Source: AP-15 sp035252905
Lineage (GTDB): Bacteria; Pseudomonadota; Alphaproteobacteria; ATCC43930; CGMCC-115725
Assembly: GCA_035252905.1 (NCBI GenBank)
Contig: DATFCQ010000272.1
Coordinates: forward strand, 1 to 16,747
Direction: 5' to 3'
Length of the DNA: 16,747 nucleotides
Below the pieces are notes generated by a model. The model was not told the origin of the DNA. It ran no database searches and saw nothing but the letters and a program-made list of their open reading frames with translations. Made by a program: the position numbers and the translations under genes. Shown one piece after another: positions 13,268 to 16,747 of the stretch (position 1 is its first letter; the number at the start of each line of letters is the position of its first letter).

Positions 13268-14218
13268 TCACAGCCGCTTCATCCGCTCGGTCGCCAGGAC
13301 CAGTTGCTCGCGCAAACCGGGTTCCATCGCCGAGTGCCCGGCATCGGGAACGACGATGAATTCCGCCTCGGGCCAGGCGCGCGCCAACTCGTCGGCGCTC
13401 CGCATCGGGCAGATCATGTCGTAGCGCCCCTGCACGATGATCCCGGGGAGATGACGGATCCGGGTGCAGCAGGCAACCAGATCACGCGCCCCGGCAAACT
13501 CGTAATGGCTGAAATAATGGGCTTCGATGCGGGCCAGCCCGAGGGCGAGCCGATCCTCGGCGAAGGCGGCGACGGTTTCGGGGTTGGGCAACAGGGCCGA
13601 GCAGGTCCCTTCATAGGTGCTCCAGGCGCGCGCCGCCGGCATATGGACGGACGGATCGGGATCCGTGAGGCGGCGGTAATAGGCGGCCAGAACATCGCCG
13701 CGCTCCGCCTCCGGCAAAAATCCGGCAAAGCTCCGCCAGGCTTCGGGGAAGACGGTGCGGACGCCGTAGAGGAACCAGTCGATCTCCTCCCGTCGCAACA
13801 GGAAGATGCCGCGGAGCACGAGCCCGCGGCAGCGCTGCGGATGGGTCTCGGCGTAATGGAGCGCCAGAGTCGAGCCCCACGACCCGCCGAAGACGAGCCA
13901 CTTGTCGATGTCGAGCAGCAGCCGCAGGCGTTCGAGGTCGGCGACGAGATGGTCGGGCGAATTGTCGGTGATCTCGCCCAGCGGGGACGAGCGGCCGGCG
14001 CCGCGCTGATCGCAGACGACGATTCGCCAGAATTCGGGATCGAAGAAGCGGCGGTGCACCGGGGTCGCCCCCGCTCCCGGCCCGCCATGCAGAAACAATA
14101 CCGGGACGCCGCGCGGGTTGCCTGACTGCTCCCAATACATCGTATGGAGCGGGTCGAGGCGCAGCATGCCGGTGCGATAGGGCTCGATCGGAGGATAGAG
14201 GTCGCGGCGGCTGATCAT
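13268..14218 (-). CDS. pip: Proline iminopeptidase (prolyl aminopeptidase)
   Basis: The protein has 316 residues, the normal family length. It begins RRDLYPPIEPYRTG, a strong N-terminal signature of prolyl aminopeptidase, which fixes the start at ATG 14218 despite a weak ribosome binding site. The oxyanion region FLHGGPGAG (residues 42-50), CDQRGAGRS (69-77), nucleophile elbow GGSWGS with S113, the acid in VQGRYDMICP and the histidine in DAGHSAMEP form a complete alpha/beta-hydrolase triad. It releases N-terminal proline from peptides in the cytoplasm. The usual NTT motif after the GAGRS element is DNSP here, a mild deviation. The DUF1194 gene lies 80 bases upstream on the same strand. Confidence 0.95.
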   Translation of the reverse strand: MISRRDLYPPIEPYRTGMLRLDPLHTMYWEQSGNPRGVPVLFLHGGPGAGATPVHRRFFDPEFWRIVVCDQRGAGRSSPLGEITDNSPDHLVADLERLRLLLDIDKWLVFGGSWGSTLALHYAETHPQRCRGLVLRGIFLLRREEIDWFLYGVRTVFPEAWRSFAGFLPEAERGDVLAAYYRRLTDPDPSVHMPAARAWSTYEGTCSALLPNPETVAAFAEDRLALGLARIEAHYFSHYEFAGARDLVACCTRIRHLPGIIVQGRYDMICPMRSADELARAWPEAEFIVVPDAGHSAMEPGLREQLVLATERMKRL

Positions 14219-14298
14219 CGCGCGCCAGTCTAGAAGGTGGCGCGCCGGGTGGGTAGCGGCGAAGGTGCCTGCCGCCCCGCCAAAGCGCGGAACGACCG

Positions 14299-15102
14299 TC
14301 ACGGCAGCGCGGCCGGCGTTCCTGGGCGATCCTCCGGTTCCGGCTCCCGCGGAACCGCCCGGTTGCCGGTTCGCCCGGGGAGGATGCGGCCGCGCGCGGC
14401 GACATCGATCTCGCGGGTCAGCTTTTTCGTCATCGCCTCGGCAAAGGAATTGAAGTCCTTGACCACGACGAGAAATGCGGCGGGCCCGCCGATCACGTTG
14501 TGGCGATAATAGAACGGCAGCCCGCCCGGGGGATGGGTATGCGTCGAAAATCCCAGATCCGCCCTGTTGTTGAGGATCGCGAGCCCGTTGATCGTAATGC
14601 CGTGCTTGACGGCGTCGTCGCGGGCCTCGGTGATCGGGCGTCCGGAATTGCTTGTGCCGTCGCCCGAGATGTCGAGAACGCGCCGGGCGCCGTGCCACTC
14701 TGCCGCGGCGAAATGCCGGGCGGCGAAGTCGATCGCGGCGCTGATCGAGGTCCGGCCCATGAACGAGCGCGGCGCGCTGACGAGGGCGGCGGCGATGGCT
14801 CCGGCATCCTTCGCGTCGGCAAGCCGCGTCCAATCGATCACGATTTTCTGATCTTCGGTGCCGGAAAATTCGATAACGCACACCCCGATCGCATGATGCG
14901 GCTGGCGGCGAATCGCCGCCAACACCCGCGGATCGGAGAGCGCGGCGGCGTATCCCTTGCGCTGCAATGCGAACTCCGTCGCGTCGATACTGCGCGAGAC
15001 GTCGGTGGCGAGAATCACCTGTAAGTCGACATCGGCCGCGCGTAATTCGCCTATAACGCAAAATAATGCGGGAATGACGATCAGCGCGGCAATAAACCTC
15101 AT
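14299..15102 (-). CDS. DUF1194 (von Willebrand factor A-like) exported protein
   Basis: The protein has 267 residues. A signal peptide covers residues 1-22 (MRFIAALIVIPALFCVIGELRA). The mature protein starts with VDLQVILATDVSRSID, giving the MIDAS D34-x-S36-x-S38 of a VWA-type fold. It continues with GVCVIEFSG, a SFMGRTSISAAID threonine motif and RVLDISGDGTSNSGRP, so the metal site appears complete. This matches DUF1194, a family common in Alphaproteobacteria with no established function; metal-dependent protein binding in the periplasm is the inference. The C-terminal 30 residues are charged, proline-rich and probably disordered (PREPEPEDRPG). AGGTG precedes ATG 15102. It is divergent from the M23 peptidase gene. 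Confidence 0.9.
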   Translation of the reverse strand: MRFIAALIVIPALFCVIGELRAADVDLQVILATDVSRSIDATEFALQRKGYAAALSDPRVLAAIRRQPHHAIGVCVIEFSGTEDQKIVIDWTRLADAKDAGAIAAALVSAPRSFMGRTSISAAIDFAARHFAAAEWHGARRVLDISGDGTSNSGRPITEARDDAVKHGITINGLAILNNRADLGFSTHTHPPGGLPFYYRHNVIGGPAAFLVVVKDFNSFAEAMTKKLTREIDVAARGRILPGRTGNRAVPREPEPEDRPGTPAALP

Positions 15103-15190
15103 CGCACCTGTCCCTCTTCCACTTCTCCCGAGGATAGGACGAAGCTCGGTCTGCCGAAAGAGCGTCAGGCGTCCCCCATCGCTATAAGGG

Positions 15191-15220
15191 TTGAATTCGG
15201 GTCTCTTTATAGGCCATTAT
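15191..15220 (+). promoter_or_regulatory. Candidate promoter for the M23 peptidase gene
   Basis: TTGAAT (15191-15196) and CATTAT (15215-15220) are separated by 18 bases in an AT-richer patch of the 144-base divergent gap, about 27 bases before the GTG start. TTTATA at 15207-15212 is an alternative -10. Confidence 0.35.
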
Positions 15221-15246
15221 CGGCGCAAGGGGGTTCAGAACTCGAC

Positions 15247-16635
15247 GTGCATTTGAACTTGTCCGAAACGGTTCGGACTGGACAGCCGGACTACGATCCC
15301 GACGACGTGACGCGGGATCGCGGCGGATGCCCGGCCGAGCCTGTCGCGATCCGCACGCGGCGGTTTTTCCCCGAGCGGCGGATCGAGATCCATGGCCGGG
15401 TCCGCACCCTTGCCGTCACCCTGTCGCGGCGGCTGCAATTCGGCGCGCTGTCGGCGCTAGTGGCGGCGGCGGCGGCGGCGGGTTACATCGGCGTCAACGA
15501 TCTTGCCTATCAAACGCAACTCGATGCCCGCCAGGCGGAAACCGTGAGGACGGCTGCAGCAAACAGCGAATTGCGCGACTACGCCGCCCGGTTGCAGCAA
15601 AAGCTCGCGCGGCGGGCGCGCGATCTCGCCGAAGCGCAGAATCGAGTCGCGGCGCGCCGGGCAGAGGCGGAGGCCCTGCGCGCGAGGCTCGCAGCGGCGG
15701 AACAGCGGCTCCGGCAGCTGGAGGCGGCCTCTGCACAAGCCGCCGCGGCGGCATTGCAGCACGCGCCTGTGCCGGCGCAACAGGCCGCGGAAATCGCCGC
15801 TCTGCAGCGGGCGCTCGCCGAAGCCCAGCGACAGCAGCAGGACGCCGCGGCGCAACATGCCGCGATCGCCGGCCGGCTCGCCGAAGCCGAGGCCGACCTC
15901 GCCCGCGCGGCCGGGCGCACCGCCATGTTCAAAACCGCGCTCGCCGAGATGACGGCGCGGTTCGACGGGCAGCCGGCTTCGACCCCCGCCGTCCTGCGGA
16001 CCGCCGCCGCGCCCGGCATTCTCGGCAAGGTCGAGCGGACATTGGCCGCCGCCGGGATCAACGCCGAGCGGATCTTTGCCAGCTTCGGGATCAGGCGGGA
16101 TGTCGGGGGGCCCTTCATCCCGGCCCGTGCCGTTCCCGCCCCGGCGCAGATGGCGGCACAGCAGGCGGCGGTGCGGGCGATGCTGAAAACCTTGCCGGTC
16201 GACGAACCGCTGTCGCATTTCCGGGAGACGAGCCCGTTCGGCGCGCGGCGCGACCCGATCAACCACCGCGGCGGCTTCCACCCCGGGGTCGATCTCGCCG
16301 TGCCCTACGGCACCCCGGTCTATGCGACCGCCCCCGGAATCGTCGCCTATGCCGGCTGGATGGACGGGTACGGCAAATTGGTCGAGATCAATCACGGCCA
16401 CGGCATCGCGACGCGCTATGGCCATCTCCATCGCTATACGGTGGTGGTCGGCGAGAAGGTCGCGGCCGGAACCCAGATCGGCTATGTCGGAACCACCGGC
16501 CGCAGCACCGGACCGCATCTGCATTACGAGGTCCGGCTCAATGGCGAGCCGGTCAACCCCGCCGCCTTTCTTGCCCTCGGCCGCCAGATCGCGCCGGCGG
16601 CGGGCGGCGCGGTCATTCCGGTCGCGGCACGCTGA
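15247..16635 (+). CDS. Membrane-anchored coiled-coil M23 metallopeptidase (murein hydrolase)
   Basis: The protein has 462 residues from GTG 15247. A basic cytoplasmic part contains FFPERRIEIHGRVRTLAVTLSRR; one membrane segment covers about residues 66-86; then comes a long Ala/Gln/Arg/Glu-rich coiled coil of about 140 residues, a linker, and a C-terminal LytM/M23 domain (about 330-445). Zinc ligands are visible as H345-x3-D349 in FHPGVDLA and H424-L-H426 in GPHLHYEV, so it looks catalytically competent, unlike EnvC-type activators. It should cleave peptide crosslinks in the periplasm from an inner-membrane anchor. The start is uncertain: GTG 15307 is an alternative, and the first 40 residues look unconserved. 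The 3' end overlaps the opposing partial gene by 23 bases. Confidence 0.9.
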   Translation: MHLNLSETVRTGQPDYDPDDVTRDRGGCPAEPVAIRTRRFFPERRIEIHGRVRTLAVTLSRRLQFGALSALVAAAAAAGYIGVNDLAYQTQLDARQAETVRTAAANSELRDYAARLQQKLARRARDLAEAQNRVAARRAEAEALRARLAAAEQRLRQLEAASAQAAAAALQHAPVPAQQAAEIAALQRALAEAQRQQQDAAAQHAAIAGRLAEAEADLARAAGRTAMFKTALAEMTARFDGQPASTPAVLRTAAAPGILGKVERTLAAAGINAERIFASFGIRRDVGGPFIPARAVPAPAQMAAQQAAVRAMLKTLPVDEPLSHFRETSPFGARRDPINHRGGFHPGVDLAVPYGTPVYATAPGIVAYAGWMDGYGKLVEINHGHGIATRYGHLHRYTVVVGEKVAAGTQIGYVGTTGRSTGPHLHYEVRLNGEPVNPAAFLALGRQIAPAAGGAVIPVAAR

Positions 16636-16747
16636 GACGGCGGCGGGCGCGGCGGGCGCGCAGGGCCCAAATGGCGCCGGTCGAGCCCAAAGCCATCACG
16701 GCAAACCCCGCGCTCCACCCCGACGGGGTGCCGGCGCCGCCAAACCC
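16613..16747 (-). CDS. C-terminal end of a probable membrane (MFS-like) protein
   Basis: The minus-strand frame is open from the window edge to TGA at 16615-16613, giving 44 residues. It shows GWSAGFAVMALGSTGAIWAL, one hydrophobic segment, then an arginine-rich cytoplasmic tail (RARRARRRLS). This fits the last transmembrane helix of an MFS-type carrier, but one helix cannot prove the family. Its stop lies within the last codons of the M23 gene on the other strand. Confidence 0.5.
   Translation of the reverse strand, partial: GFGGAGTPSGWSAGFAVMALGSTGAIWALRARRARRRLSVPRPE

Overview
The window is GC-rich, densely coding bacterial chromosome. Strong third-position GC bias, a tRNA-Ser(GCU) gene with an encoded CCA end, a DUF1194 protein, a PagL-type lipid A deacylase and GGCGGAA/TTCCGCC palindromic repeats point to a Gram-negative bacterium, most likely an alphaproteobacterium. 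That placement is inference; no marker here fixes the genus.

Left part (1-3350, all + strand): the C-terminal end of an alpha/beta hydrolase, two luciferase-like flavin-dependent oxidoreductases separated by a large inverted repeat, and a histidine-phosphatase-fold protein ending in an intrinsic terminator that sits inside one arm of a dispersed repeat. The second oxidoreductase has no ordinary start codon where homology and the ribosome binding site place its start (ATA).

Second block (3402-8329, - strand): an MFS transporter, a Rieske non-haem iron oxygenase and an acyl-CoA-dehydrogenase-fold (HsaA/HpaB-like) monooxygenase lie close together and read as an uptake-plus-oxidation operon for an unidentified organic, probably aromatic, compound. 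No electron-donating reductase is present. Upstream on the same strand is a secreted endonuclease/exonuclease/phosphatase-family enzyme.

Middle (8330-11107): a small secreted protein with a proline-rich tail, an approximately 600-base stretch without a clear gene that holds a good intrinsic terminator, tRNA-Ser, a uracil-DNA-glycosylase-family protein overlapping tail-to-tail with a small HExxH metallopeptidase, and a pterin-carbinolamine dehydratase.

Decay zone (11108-12600): remnants between housekeeping genes. It holds repeat pieces, a 142-bp mini-element with perfect 15-bp terminal inverted repeats that carries a complete copy of the dispersed repeat, an N-terminal transposase scrap with an internal amber codon, and a hicAB toxin-antitoxin pair in which both genes have lost one base.

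Right part (12601-16747): a perfect 17-bp-stem hairpin, a PagL-like lipid A deacylase, proline iminopeptidase, a DUF1194 VWA protein, a divergent membrane-anchored coiled-coil M23 peptidase, and the C-terminal end of a probable membrane protein entering from the right. Lipid A deacylation and murein cleavage suggest envelope maintenance, but these genes are not one operon. I found no clear new defence system. The most unusual material is the repeat family and its behaviour in the decay zone.
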